From Helicostylum pulchrum (Eukaryota > Mucoromycota > Mucoromycetes > Mucorales > Mucoraceae), in NCBI GenBank assembly GCA_025677825.1, contig JAIXMO010000042.1, positions 124,001 to 188,000 of the forward strand: a stretch of DNA of 64,000 bases, in the 5' to 3' direction. Under the pieces are notes generated by a model. That model saw nothing but the letters and a program-made list of their open reading frames with translations, was not told the DNA's origin and did not search any database. Shown in pieces: positions 35,340 through 48,826 of the stretch (positions are counted from its first letter, which is position 1; each line of letters opens with the position of its first letter). The position numbers and the translations under genes were made by a program.

Positions 35340-36385
35340 ATTACAAACATGATATTCATTTTTTATAAATACAAGTGGTACGTCCGGCATCGACTTTTTA
35401 CCTCTGACCTTCTTTTTTGTTGTTGCGTTCTATAATGGGCAGATTTATTGAAATTCCTTCTTTCTTCTGCAAATAAGAAGATAGATAGTATACCAATTAA
35501 TGATGATGTTTCGTTTTTATTAACGCTACTTGTTAATGCACTTTAATACAAACAAAAAAATGGATTCTCCTACCATTGAAACTGTAAAATCTATTTCTTT
35601 CAAGTGGACAAAAAAAAAAAAAGATATAAATATCAAATATGTCGGTTAATCATTTTTAAAATGCACATAGTAATCCCACGGCATCGAAATGCAGATAGTA
35701 GCCGTTTAATGCGTAATTATACACGATAGCCTTAATCTTATTTTTTTTTTTATCTAATAGTATGACATATTTGTTTTAATCATTGATATAATAATATCCG
35801 TGATACGTTGACAGCTATCATTATGTAGATATATGCAAGGCGGTAGGACTCTTTGATTTTCATAGATCAAATCCCAAGATCACACAAGGTTTTTCAAAAG
35901 GGAAAACGATAGTGTCTTATCTGATAGCAATGAGTGGCAGTTGAGTGTTTTTTTTTGGGTGGGGGGGGGGAAGTTTATATTATGATCAGGGTGAGTGTAC
36001 TGTTCCGTGTATTGTATATATGATACTTGTTTTACGAACAATAGTAGCAACATTAGAAGTAAAAAACTGTTTGAATACAATTAAGGTGGAGAATCAAATC
36101 TCGCTTTATCATTCATGCTCAAGTGACAATTTCTTTAATTCGGTCCGTTTTTTTTCTTTGTACACCCCTTGTCGTACCTTTAAAGAAAAACCTTTTTTTT
36201 TTTGTGTGGATGAACGGAAACTGGTTGCGGTTTATAAAATGCACACGTCTTTTGTAAACGCTGTAAACCAAAACTGAGAGCTACATGAATTTAACTGTCG
36301 TTCTCTCTTCTTTGTTTCGTTTTTTGATTGTTTTCTTTTTTTCTGAGTGTACAACTGATTAACGTTACAGAATATGCAAAGAATT

Positions 36386-36417
36386 GAGAGAGAAAAAAGC
36401 GCACTTTTTTCTCTCTC
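36386..36417. repeat. Perfect 14-bp inverted repeat, 4-base loop
   Basis: GAGAGAGAAAAAAG (36386-36399), loop CGCA, then its exact complement at 36404-36417. It could extrude as a hairpin or act as a terminator-like or binding site. No gene overlaps it. Confidence 0.7.
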
Positions 36418-36819
36418 TTTGTGAAAGTGTTAGTAGATAATATACACTTTTTTACTCGAAATAATCATATGGAATACTAAATAGGTAGTTTATATTAAAT
36501 TATCAGGTCATGTTATTCAAAATACCGAATAACTCTAACAACATGAAACTCACAATATAATTTTCGCTCATATTACCCCGACGCATTTATTTTTGCGCTC
36601 CATAAAATTACTCTTTTCGATTCAAATGATGAAAACAGTAGTTATTTTTTTTTAAAACATTAAATTATAGACACAATGAGTTTATTCTAAATATTAATAA
36701 ATCTATCCATAGAAAACAAAACAAAACAAAAGGAAGCAAACGATAATCGAAACTTTAAAGATAGATCTAATGTCAATTAAATATTTGTATCACAAGATTG
36801 TGTCGAGTCACCACTTAAG

Positions 36820-37080
36820 CTAACCAGTTAGTAACGCAAGAGACAAGAAACGATTTATTACCGATTTTTCAGGTACAATCAAAATAAGTGAAATATAGAG
36901 AGTAAAGTAACAAGCCGTCAATAGCAGATAAGTTACTTTTCTTTTTCTTCTTCTTCGTAAAGAGGAGGGAATACAATAGTAAAAAAAAAGAGTAAATAGA
37001 TCTGTAGAATAGAACGAAAAAAGAACAAAAAAGTAAAAAACAATAACAATAACAATAAACATGGTACCCCCAACCCCCAT
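36820..37080 (-). CDS. Weak candidate small hydrophobic protein
   Basis: 86 codons from the ATG at 37080 with two hydrophobic stretches (MFIVIVIVFYFFVLFSF and YLLLTACYFTLYISLILIV) around a basic RRRRKRK. A-T-rich DNA gives such ORFs by chance, and a possible internal intron (TTCTACAG acceptor) muddles the frame. Not recognised. Confidence 0.2.
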   Translation of the reverse strand: MGVGGTMFIVIVIVFYFFVLFSFYSTDLFTLFFYYCIPSSLRRRRKRKVTYLLLTACYFTLYISLILIVPEKSVINRFLSLALLTG

Positions 37081-37211
37081 TTTATATTGTAGAAATTAAC
37101 AATTTTAATATAAGGAATTAAATGACAGTGATTGTAGAATAAGAATATTTCTTTGGTTAAATGGGAGGTATCAAAAGATTGCATCAGTATGAATATATAT
37201 ATGTAGAAAAT

Positions 37212-38953
37212 TTATAAACATGAACAAATGCCGCAGGATATAGTAGAAAAGCATCTAGATATAAATCCTCGCTTTTGAGAAGAATTTATATCTTGTTGTT
37301 GTTGTTGTTGTTGTTGTAGTAATAAAGGATGAGAAGAATCCATGGTACGGTAATTAGCGATAGCTGCATCACTCAACATTGGTTGAGCAGATCTATACAT
37401 ATTTTGTTGGTTGGTGTATCTTTTATTCGATAAGCGACGTTGATGATGTTGTTGTTGCAGCTGTTGTTGATGTTTAGAAGAATTGGTTGTATTTTGTCTG
37501 GATGGTCTATCACTTGCAACCGCATTATTGAACGCGGCAACTGCACCGTGTCTGTTGGAGTTACGGTAAAAGTTGGAACGATACTATTATATAGTAAGTA
37601 ACTTTTATCTCACATATGTACATATAATAACGATAACTTACCTCCCAACCCTTTCCATCATTCAAAAGCATCCAGTCATAAATACCATCATCAGTTTCTC
37701 CCATGGAATTAAGAACTTTATCAAACAGATCTTTCATGTATTCATAATCGGGGTTTTCGTCAAAATCAAGTTTACGAGCGTAATGTAAGTAACGTCCAAA
37801 TCCCTCTATTTACTTTTAATGTTAATAATATAAAAAACAAAAAAAAGCGTGAGTTTGATTGTACCTGGAAATCCTTCGCATAAATCTTTAACAGTGGTTG
37901 TTTGTTTTTTATCACCAATTCTTTCATATTTTTGTTTATTTGTTGCAGCTTTTAATCCTTGCCATGGTAAAGAACCTCTTAAAAAGTACATGAATACGTG
38001 ACCTAAAGATTCTAAATCGTCACGCCGAGATTGTTCTAAATGATAAAAAAAAGTATATAAGTAAATGCAAAAAAAAAGTCAGATGTATAAACTATTACCT
38101 CTTCCTAAATGAGTATTAATACTCATATAACGAGCAGTTCCAGATAGACTCTTTCTTTCACGGTAAGGGATATGTTGCTTTGTCTTTGGATCGCGATATA
38201 ATTTAGCCATACCAAAATCAATTAAATAAATGGTGTTGGCATATTTTGTATTTGGGCGCCCAATTAAAAAATTATCCGGTTTAATATCACGATAAATGAG
38301 GTTACGTTCATGGATCGATTGTACACGAGTAATCTTTTTTTTTTTTGAAAAAAAATAACAGTTTGTTAAAAAATCATGTTCTTTTTTTTGATTTCTGTCT
38401 ATTTACCATTTGCTTGGCAAGCATTGCAACTGTTTTAATCGAAAATTTACGAGAGCACATATCAAACAAGTCTTCTAGACTTGGACCAAGAATATCAATA
38501 ACCAGTATACTATGAAGTCCTTCTTGACCAAAGTAATATGCTGTAGGTATACCACCTTTTTTGTTGTTGATTTTAGATTTTTTTTAAAAAATAATACATA
38601 TCAAGAAGAAAAAAAAAAATACTTTACTAATTCCTGCTAATACTTTGTATGTTCTATATTCATCTCTTAATTGAGGCGCATCTGACTTTCGAGATTCAAA
38701 TTTAATAGCAACTTGCTGATTATTCATTAGATTAATTCCTACAGGATTTACAATTTACTTATCCTTTCTCATATATAAAAGATACAGAAACTCCTCCCCC
38801 CCCCATTTTTTTATTTTATTTTTTACCTTCATAAATAATACCAAAACTTCCTTCACCAATTTTTCTACCAACTTTATAGTGTACACCAACAACATTGGAC
38901 GAAGAAACAGAATTTGAAGAACTAGTACGTGTTTGACGATGATGACCCGCCAT
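37212..38953 (-). CDS. Casein kinase I, YCK/CK1-gamma type
   Basis: Seven exons: 38827-38953, 38628-38738, 38407-38555, 38099-38333, 37865-38035, 37642-37805, 37212-37583; 442 residues. CK1 kinase domain: [15 protein letters not shown] (P-loop), VAIKFE (Lys), [14 protein letters not shown] (catalytic), LIDFGMAK (DFG), and [16 protein letters not shown] with [18 protein letters not shown], the CK1-specific substitute for the APE motif. The C-terminal tail is His/Gln/Asn-rich (polyQ near 37300) and ends [14 protein letters not shown]. The terminal cysteines suggest palmitoylation and plasma- or vacuole-membrane attachment, as in yeast Yck proteins. It probably acts in nutrient sensing, endocytosis and polarity; inferred from the family. 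Confidence 0.93.
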
Positions 38954-39916
38954 TTTTTATTATTATTGTTAAATTAAGGGTTGGCAAAAAGTGTAACTAG
39001 ATAGAACTTTTTCTATTTTTTTTTTTGTACAAGCAGAATATTTATTTTTAAGGAGAAAAGAAAGAAAAAGGCAAGTTTTTTTTTTTTTTTTTTTTTTTTT
39101 TTCCCTTTTGAATAAAAAAAAACTAAGATGCTGTACCAGTGTTTCTACTTTAAATTCAGACACCTTTTTTTTGTTTTTTCAGATGAGATAAAATTAAACT
39201 ACAGATGAACGTTGAATAAAAGAGGGAAGCGCAAAGATAAGTTTGTGTTCTGTCAATTATCTGCCAAGATACTAAACTTTTTTTTTTTTTTAATTGCTAA
39301 GACACTATAGACTTTCTTTTTTTGGTTGCCTCTGTAAAAACTCTTTTGTGTAACTGTCATGGATTCATTGATCCATTCAAAACCTGTTTCTACACAATGA
39401 CTTCCCCCACCAAAAGAAAACTGTCAATTTGTATCACTGAGTTGAGTCCAAATTTTTTTCATGTCAAATTACACATTTTGTACATATAAAAAAACAGGGT
39501 ATAAATGATTTTTCTTCATATCGCGTATTAGCCGGGGGATTCACATAGGATTGTAGATCATAAAGTATATATACAATACCTATATATGATTAGAACCTTG
39601 GTATTAGAAAATAATATTACTAGAAATGGATATCGCCCACTTATTCCTGCAGTAAATGCAGATCCTTTCTCATTCTTGGATCCCCTCCTCCTTCCCAAGT
39701 CGGAGGTATATTATCCTGTGTAATGGGCCTACGTTATTAGTCTGCATGATTTTTATATATGAGAGAGAAAAAAAATTGTTGTTTTATTGAGGGGTGTTGC
39801 ACTTTATAAAAAAAAAAAGCAACTTGAGAAAATTTTAAAATGTAGGAAAAAAAAAAAGGTTTCCTAATGTACGACGAATTGTATATGTATATAAATAAAA
39901 AAGAAAAAAGTGTGTA
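38954..39916. other. Intergenic, CK1 promoter and RPC1 3' flank
   Basis: No gene seen. A T22-type pyrimidine run lies near 39076-39101. Confidence 0.5.
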
Positions 39917-42900
39917 TTAAATGTCGAAAAGAAGAGGTCTTGGGGAAGGAATAGAAGCTTTCATTGATTTTTGAATCAATTTGAATAAACCAGTACCAAT
40001 AGACATTGGAATACCCTAATAGCAGAAAAAAAATATATATATATATATTAATTTCAAATAGAAAAATAAAAACAAGAACCAAAAACTCTTACCATAATAA
40101 TTTGTTCAGATACACCAACAATAGCATCCTTTTTACTGTATAGCGCTGCTTCAAACAAATGATCGGTTGTCTTTTCAAAGGAAGCAATACTAAGAACACT
40201 ATCCTTCATCTTGGAAATACCGAAACGAGTAATACCCAATACTTCACCCTTACTAGTCATAATATCTCCTAGTAAGAATACGTGACGATGATCGATTGTC
40301 ATACCGTGAGAAGTCATGACGTTTGTAAGTTCGTCAATAATTGTATTTCTAAAAAAAAAAAAGTTAGTGAATGTTATACTGTACACAATATTTACAAAAT
40401 GCTTACCTTGCAGCCTCAATACCCAATACTTGAGCAACTTCCATAATATGATTGGATGTGGTTTCACTACCAATAATACCATCTGTAGTCATAACCTCAA
40501 GTAAACCATAACCTTCTACCAACAATTGTTTTGCACCCTTTCCACCTTTCTTTTCACTAATAACAGCACGAACGACAGATGGTAAACCTGTAATCACAAC
40601 ATTTGAAACAACACGTTTAAGAGCTTGCAAACTATAATACATGGATTCATCTTGTTTAGCGTGAACATAAACACGAATGATATCAGGTCTACTTGTTTGA
40701 ACATCCAATTGACCCATCTTCAACTTGGTAGCTGTCTTGATAGCATGAGCAATTTGATGAAGGTTAGTTTCTAATTGAAGACGGTTGATAGCGTCTAAAT
40801 CAATACGTAATAAGATGTAAGCCTCGTTAGGCTCATATACTTCTTCCATATACATGGCAATATCACCAAGTATGGTTTTTTCAATACGACCCTTTACAAC
40901 ACGAGCAGATCTTACATCTCTGTTGAAATGAAGTTCACACTTGATAATAGGGGTAGAAATAACCTTGGCAGCGTTAATAATTTCCTTAATACGGGGTACA
41001 CCAAGAGTAATATTCATACTAGCAACACCAGCAAAATGGAAAGTCTTCAATGTCATTTGAGTACCAGGTTCACCAATAGATTGAGCACCAATAGCACCAA
41101 CGGCAGTACCAGGTTCGATTTTAGCCTTGAGATATTTGGAAATACAAACAGCAAGGAATTCACGTAATTGACGTTCAGTAATAACAAACAAGTTACGAAC
41201 AACATGTTTGATAACTTCATCCTCATCTTCATCAATATCAATATCCATATAATCTTCATCAGGAATAGCCAAACCAGATTGCAAACCATGTAACTTTCTG
41301 ATGGAAGCCATTTTACCAGCCATCTTTTCAGAAACAAATTTAAGGACGATATCGATGAATGTTTGCATACAATTCTTTGTCCAGACATCTCTCTTTACTT
41401 CCTCTCCGGCAATAAGGTTAATCTCCCAAGGTAAAAGACCTCTATCTTCTGTAGGAGGTGTAGTTAACTTAACATGTCTTAAATTACGATCGAATTCAAC
41501 AGGAATACCATCACCTTCAATTGTCATAGGATCTAAACCATCAGCACCATAACAGAATTGAAGCATAGCGCCTTCAGAGTTACGAACAGAAAGATCATAA
41601 TGAGCAGTTAAATCTTCAAAAGCCTTCATCAAACGTCTAGCCATATAACCAGTTTCAGCAGTTTTAACGGCAGTATCAACCAAACCTTCACGACCTGAAA
41701 TTGCGTGAAAGAGAAACTCGGTAGGACTAAGACCGGTATAGAAACTGTTTCTAACGAAACCCTTGGCAGGAGGAGATTTGGAATGCTTCAAGAAATGAGG
41801 CAAAGTACGATCTTGGAAACCATTAGGAATACGACTACCACTAATAATTTGTTGACCGACACAAGCAACCATTTGAGATACGTTAATCTGAGAACCCTTG
41901 GAACCACAACGGGCCATAATACTAGGAGAATTGTACATGTTCAATTCGTCCATACAGACCTTACCAAGATCACCACGAACAGCAGATAAAATACCAGACA
42001 CAAGCGATTCCATAGTTTCTTCTTCGTCACAACCAGCCATGGTTTCTAATGAGCCGGAATTAAATTGAGAAATAACATCGTCACACTTGGCATAAGCGGT
42101 TGTAACTTCCTCGTATTTAATTTTACTTAAACGTTCACCAGGAGTAACATCACTGATACCAATAGAGAAACCACGATTAGCTAACCAACGAGCACAAAGT
42201 TTGGCTAAACGATTCATACATTTGGCAGCTTCGATTGGTCCATAATCACGCAAAATAACATAGAAACATGAATTCTTGTTACCATCACCGACAACCGCTT
42301 TATCAACAAGACCACACATGATCTCACTGTTTTGAACGACCAACCAACCATCATTAGGACACAAGTCAGGAATACGGCCTTCCTCTTTAATATATGACTT
42401 TGTCTTTGCTTCCACATTTAACAATACCTTACTATCCTTATTGGGTCTAAACAAAACGTTAAATACTTGTTTACCAGTCCATAAACGTTGAGGTTTCCAG
42501 ATAACAGGAGCAGGAAGATCAATCATCATTTCAGCATCACCCATCATAGAACACGTTTGAGTAAATTCACCACGGGTATAGAATGTATCTTTATGAGATA
42601 ACAGGTAAGATGCAGTAATGAAATCTTGAGTGGCAGCAATAAGTGGTTCACCGTTACGAGGAGTAACCAAATTGTTTTTAACACCCATCAATTCAATAGC
42701 TTCAGCCTTTGCTTCTTGAGTTTGGGGTAAATGCATATTCATTTCATCACCATCAAAATCAGCATTGTAAGGAGAACATACACACTCGTTGAAACGGAAA
42801 GTTCTCCAGGGCATAACTTTAGCAAAATGTGCCATAATAGAAAGTCTGTGAAGAGAAGGTTGACGGTTGAACAGGACAACGTCGTTATCAGATAAATGAC

Positions 42901-44419
42901 GTTCTACTAAATCACCAATTTGTAAATCAGCAGCAATATCCTCTCTGTTACCAAACTTTAAGAACTTTTTGAAACCGTTGGAACCTTGAACGAAATTAGC
43001 ACCAGGATGAACAAATGGACCGTTAATAACGTTTTGACGCAATTTATGAATATTGTGTCGATTAACACGTTCAGGGAAAGTGAGTACTTTAGCAACACGT
43101 TCAGGTACAGCGATTTGATCAATACGCATGTTGGGATCAGGAGAGATAACAGTACGACTAGAGAAATCAACACGCTTACCACTCAAGTTACCTCTGAAAC
43201 GACCTTGCTTACCCTTCAAACGTTGACAGAGACCACGACTGGGTTTACCTGTGTTGGCATTGGGTACACCAGGAAGTTCACTGTTAATATACATGGCAGC
43301 AGCTAATTGTAAAAATTCCCATTGTTCCATTAAATTCATCACAGTGACACCTCTTTCTAAACCAGCACGAATAATAGCATTTGTAAAGATAATTTCAGTT
43401 AATTTTGCGGTAAGATCATCTTCGTTACTACTGTTATCATCTTGAAGAACAGAAGGACGTACACAAGAAGGAGGAACAGGAAGATACTGCCAAATATACC
43501 ATTCAGGTCTACCATGCTCTTCACTCAAACCTAATAGTTCACAATCTTCAGGCGTAATACGTTGAAATAATCTCAAAACACGAAGTGGATTTAAATCATC
43601 TTGGGCTTTACTGATATGAGGTTTAATTTCGGGCATAGATGCTGCTGCTGCTTCAAATGTCTTTCTAAATTGTTCAGCTTCGGCATCAACTCTCTTTAAA
43701 CGATATTTATCATGAGTGATCTTCATGGGTCCAACTTTCTTTACAACACCATTTACTGCGTTACAGTGAGGACAATAGGTCACTTTTTTACATCGGTCAT
43801 TGACTTGTTTAATAATTCGATTACGTTGTAAGTTATCTAAACCAGGTGCTCTCAATCTTCTTAAAAATGTACGACGATCGGTTTCTTCCAACATGACACG
43901 ACTACAAGTCTATACATATCATAAGTTACACATATAAATATATAGTATATCAATACAACTTACTTTACAAATCTCTTGTAAAATATTAATGACAGGTCTG
44001 AAGTAACCAATATGGAAAATAGGTAAAACTAACTTGAGATAACCCCAGTGACCTGCACATTCTTGCATTTTTTGACCACAGGTGTCACAAACACTATCTT
44101 TCATGGTTGTACCCTATTTTTTTTATTTTTTTTATCGATTTAGTTTGAAGGTCGTATATGTATATGAAATATATCTTACCAGTCTTAAATCCAATACACC
44201 ACCCTTGATAGGTGTACGACTCTCTGGCATGTAAAGATCTCTCTGTGTAATTTCAAATTCAGCAATCTTGACCATGTTTTGAGGTGACAAAACACCAAAT
44301 TGAATGTACCGACTAAATTGACAACAAGAGTTTTTTTTTTTAGTAAAATCAATGCAAGTTATAAATTGTTTATTCATTTACATTTTTTTCGGTGTGTTAT
44401 CAATAACTTGTTCCTTCAT
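39917..44419 (-). CDS. RPC1: RNA polymerase III largest subunit
   Basis: Six exons: 44382-44419, 44180-44312, 43964-44113, 40407-43909, 40093-40348, 39917-40015; 1392 residues. It forms the catalytic cleft of Pol III, which makes tRNA, 5S rRNA and U6. N-terminal zinc-binding sequence: [18 protein letters not shown] and CKTCSRVML, then [10 protein letters not shown]. The metal-A loop is [16 protein letters not shown]. The funnel and trigger-loop region includes [20 protein letters not shown], followed by [12 protein letters not shown]. The Cys pattern and the CSRVML...[10 protein letters not shown] context fit RPC1 rather than RPA1 or RPB1, and no CTD heptads follow the end (PLLFDI). Intact. 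Confidence 0.96.
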
Positions 44420-45631
44420 TTTATTAATTGTTGAGGGTCGTAACTTTTTTTTTTTTTTTTTTCGAAATTCAAATGGTAGAAGAAGACAGTTATATAATTG
44501 TTTTTTTAAAAAAAAATAGAAAAAATAGCACCCTTATTCTATGTTCTCTTTCCTTTTTTTTCGAACTCCAGAAAGTTTCTTTTTACAAGTAAAAAAAAAG
44601 ACACCTCTTGTGGTGTTAAATAAACTTTTTTTTTTCAAAAGGAAAAGGGAAAAAAAAATTACATTGTGACGATTGCCCAAAAGCAGTCCTACCAGTGGTG
44701 GTTTTTTTTTTGGTGTCATGCAGTTCTGTAGATGGATAAGTGTCAACTGCAATTGAAGTCTCACAGGAGCTCATGCGATTTTAAGTTTATTTGTAACATC
44801 ATTTTTAGGAGTAGAAAGTCATTCAATTGGTACAAACGAACTAGCTATAATAGATCCCAAGTAGCTTGAAGAAAAACACTTGTTTACAAATAAACTTACT
44901 ATTTAATTATATGAATGATTCGACGATGTTTTTTGCCTCTGCTAGCTACTTTTTATTGCGTTGCAAGTTTTATGTAATGCTATGTCTCGTCAGAAATAGC
45001 GGGATTTGTAAAGAAAAAGCTCGATTGCGGACACTTTATGCTTACTAGTCGGGATGCGACGATGCACATGCTTACCAACCTTTTAACTTACCTAATAAAC
45101 TAATCTTTGTATATTTTCTTATCTAAAAAAAAAACTATTCTTTTAATCCCGTGGTGCTTAGAGATTAGTTAAAGTGGGATATCGCCTTGGCATTTATATC
45201 CAAGTTATTCTATCTCAATCTTTTTTTTTTTTTTGTTATTACACTCTGTAATTGACAGTACATTTTCTTTTGTGATACTAATCTTTATACTTACAAAAAG
45301 ATCTCTATACAAATAAATCTTCAGAGAGTTTGCACACATGATAATCCATGAACCAAGCATAAAAAAATGCAGCTACCGATTCGCCAGATGAAAGAAATAT
45401 GTTAAGTGTGCTTACCTAATGCTTCATACAATTATTAATAGTATAGAATTGGAAGTAAAAGAATCATAGTCTCAAGTATGTATTTGTAAGAAGATGTCAT
45501 ATAATTTTAAAAGTATTTACTTGCAAAAAAAAAAAAAGTGTGGCTTAATTAAAGTGTGTTTCTCTTGGTTCTCAAAGCAGATTTTTTTTTATACATGTAT
45601 AAAAAAGAACACTTTGATATTAACAGGATCA

Positions 45632-45672
45632 GCCATGTGAAGGCGGAAACACATCTGGTCCCGTCCGATCAG
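45632..45672 (+). other. 5S rRNA-like segment
   Basis: Reads GCCAT, then GGAAACACATCTGGTCCCG and TCCGATCA in the spacing of the first ~40 bases of 5S rRNA (GCCAT, AACACC, CCCGTCCGATC). The rest of 5S, including the box C region, is not found downstream. It could be a 5S-derived SINE head or a truncated pseudogene. Confidence 0.4.
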
Positions 45673-46301
45673 TTTCCATCACGGACCCCAGATACTGTAC
45701 GGTACATGCCCAGACTACCTTACTTTGAGCTGAGGACAGCCTCTAAATATCGCAGCTCTACGCCTAAAGATCAAAGTATACAGAGCCGAGTTACTACAAG
45801 TAAGCACACCACGACACTTCTATATTTTATCCCTGTGTTGATTACATCTCACCAGGTGTACACACCTATAACCCTCAAGCTAGCGAGACACAGCGACTCA
45901 GGTTAATTTATATACTATACCTGAAGGTCTAACCTTATTATGTAAGTCTATGCTTCCATACCAATGACTTCTTTGTACAGATGCAGCAATCAACCCATCG
46001 TAGCTTCACGAAAAAGGCTATGTAGGTGCAGACAATCTTTTTTCACCTTGATTTCACCTTCAGATCCGAAACCACCTGTTCCCATTTACGATTTCTTGAC
46101 ATGGTTTTAAAAGCTACAGTTACCCAATCCTCACCAAGGATCAGAGAACACTGTCACCGAGATCTACGGCCAACCCAAGTTCTTTCTTACTGATCCAGTG
46201 TCGGCTATAAGAGGAAGAGGAAGAATACCAGCTTTTTTTTTTTTTTTTTTTTTTTTTTGTTTCTCCATGAAAATTTGTCTGTCAAAAGTTTCTCTATCGG
46301 T

Positions 46302-46404
46302 CTAAATGACCAGCACCATCAAACTTTTTACGTGGCCAGCACCAAAATTGCGTAAGTGACCAGCGCCGTAAAAAAAATATTATTTGGTCTAAGTGACCGG
46401 CACT
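46302..46404 (+). repeat. Four copies of an AAGTGACCAGCACC-like motif
   Basis: Copies at 46302-46318, 46331-46344, 46352-46368 and 46389-46404, spaced about 20-37 bases. The consensus is TAAGTGACCAGCACC with small changes. The array sits just upstream of a TATATAAGG-like sequence near 46650. Confidence 0.7.
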
Positions 46405-46531
46405 GTCTATGTTTCTACTATATTGTTCAAAAAAATTGCTCGAAGAGGCAAAAGATACGAGATACAAGAAAGAGAATATATACAAGAGATGAGATATATA
46501 CACTATATACAGAATATACAATAGGCGCCAG

Positions 46532-46630
46532 AGATACAAGAGATACAAGAGATACAAGAGATACAAGAGATACAAGAGATACAAGAGATACAAGAGATAC
46601 AAGAGATACAAGAGATACAAGAGATACAAG
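46532..46630 (+). repeat. 11-copy 9-bp minisatellite (AGATACAAG)
   Basis: Eleven perfect head-to-tail copies of AGATACAAG. The period is a multiple of three, so open frames run through it on both strands, but these have no flanking coding support. Confidence 0.9.
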
Positions 46631-48826
46631 AGATACTATATATACAAGAGATATATATAAGGAGAGACCGATAGAGAATGAAAGCAGACAGAAGAGACAA
46701 GGAAGAGAGTTATTTTTTTTTTTTTTTGGCCGGTATTCTTTAGAGCTCTCAAATAGAAGACACTTTCACGGTAATAGGAACTTGAGAAGGAAGTAAATTA
46801 CGGATCAAGTGGACCCATAACCAAGGATCTGATCAAGTAATAAAGTTAAAAAACCAGAGGTCAAGAAACCAGGGAAGCAAGCGGAACTATCACATCCAGT
46901 AAAACCAAGAAAGAAAGTCCACACCTAGGAGCTTTCCCGATTCACCACAGCAGGAAGATCACTATATTAGTACGCCAGAGCCACCAGTACATCCACATAA
47001 ACAAGTATTAAAAGGCGTCGATTATCAGGAGTCGTAAAAGTCTCACCCGAATCGCGTACCTCTTGTTGACTTGAGGAGGTGTGTGTAATACCTTGATTAC
47101 CCTCGGAGATGTAACCAGAGGAGAAAAAGTGGCAAGGAAATGATGCAGTGTACTTGGCGCACAACTGTACGACGTACCCCTGACCGATAAGCATAAAAAG
47201 ACAAACGGTATGTAGAGCATCAATCCATCACAAGGCTTCAAAGAGCACTTATTTCGGATACATCTGCACCCTCGGCAGTGCCCGAGATAGAAAAAAAAAC
47301 CGAGTTATTAGGATGAATTAAAGTTAATATACAATAGGATGAAGTAAAACTATTATACACGTACCGTTATTGATAAAGAAGTAAAGAAAGAGTGGGAAAA
47401 AATCCTTTTTTTTTCAGAAAAAGATTATGATTTTTATGTGCACTTGTTGTTCTACACTCGTTTCATGCAAGATGTCGAAAAAAAAACGCTGTGACATTTT
47501 TGCCGACCGTCTGCTTAACTTTTATTTTTTAAAAGCTGTTCATCTTTTTTTTGGATGATTCAGTCCCTTTTAAACTTTGTATTTTTATTTAGAACATCAT
47601 ATTGCGATAAAATTTTCTATTATTATTACTTTCTTCCATTTATTGAAAATAACTTTTGTTGAACTCAAACAGCCAATTTTTTTTTTTTTTTTTTTTGCTG
47701 CGTTGGCTTGTTAAATCAGTTTGAAGAGGACAATTCTACACCCCAATTTTTATATACTTTTAAACGTAAAAAGCTAATAAATATGCAGCATTAAAATGAA
47801 ATTCCGAGAAAGGAGGTACAAGCGAATGAATTATAAGCCTCTTTACTTTGATAACCATGCATTTTCTCTACTTGTGTTTTCTTTTTTTCTCCTCTCGGTA
47901 CTATGTAAAAAATATACGGCCACTTTTTTTGCGCAATTGTAATGTCAGTGTTACTCTTTTTTTTTAGTAAGGGCCTCAGCCTCATAAATATACATTTGGT
48001 ATTGCGCCGTTTATTTTTTTCATGGCAACAAGTAACTTAACTATACGTATTAAAGTAAATTTTGATCTACTTACTAACACAGGTGTATAAGAAAACCACT
48101 ACATCGCATTTATATACTCCCACACTCCTCAATTTAAATATAGCTAGCTACTAATTTCTTTCTCTTAATTATAAACTATAATTTGTACAATTAAAGAACG
48201 CTTGACCTCCCTGTATTCTTCGAGATTACACTGTGTCACTAAAATTTACTTGGTCAACTCAAGTAAACGTTATTTCAAAAGATGCCACTTGGTATAATAC
48301 AAGTAGTATTATTATAATGTAGAAATAAAGAATAAAAAAGACTCTTCATATGTACAAATAGTCTATTTAGAGCAGTATTATAGGTGTTACACCTATTTGT
48401 TTGTTTTCTAGTTGAAAAGGGATAGATCTTTTTTGCCTCGCGTTTTTTTAAAGATGATGGATGCTTCATAGTTACAGGGCAATTGACCGGTTTATGCCAT
48501 GATACAAAAATGGCGATCTCTATTTAGAGTAGTTCGAGTGGTCTGTTCAGATATCTTGATTCGCTACAGCATAATATTGTTAATAAAGTGAGGCGACTAA
48601 ACTTTGTTTCGTACTCACAGCTGTTCTATATTCTAACTAAACTAATTTTTTTTTTTCCATTTCTGTGATCTATTTTTATTATGACGTATTTTTTTTTAGA
48701 AGTTTAGCAATAAAAGATAAACTCTTACACTACTAACGCACTAGTTCCATATAAACAGTTGAATTGGGTTTAAGAATGGCGCTTTTTCTTTTTTCCTTTG
48801 TTTTTTTTTAAAAAAAATAATATTGC

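Larger units (their letters stand above)
34745..37211. other. Intergenic with repeats
   Basis: No confident gene. It holds G12 (35000-35011) and G10 (35961-35970) runs, copy B of the dispersed repeat, and a perfect 14-bp inverted repeat at 36386-36417. A weak membrane-protein ORF is at 36820-37080. Confidence 0.5.
44420..48826. other. Large gap containing a GC-richer repeat island
   Basis: No accepted gene in 4.4 kb. About 45600-47280 is visibly richer in G/C than the flanks and contains a 5S-like segment, a four-copy motif and a minisatellite, suggesting an old mobile-element insertion. From about 47960 the sequence resembles 51560-52590, the 5' flank of the second kelch gene. Confidence 0.5.

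Noticed and set aside
17443..35970. G10-G12 runs as quadruplex elements
   Set aside because: Single isolated G-runs (17443, 33466, 35000, 35961) without the four-tract spacing; slippage or sequencing uncertainty is as likely.
46356..46796. ORF encoding repeated Arg-Asp-Thr
   Set aside because: It is the AGATACAAG minisatellite read in frame; flanks are not coding and both strands are open.
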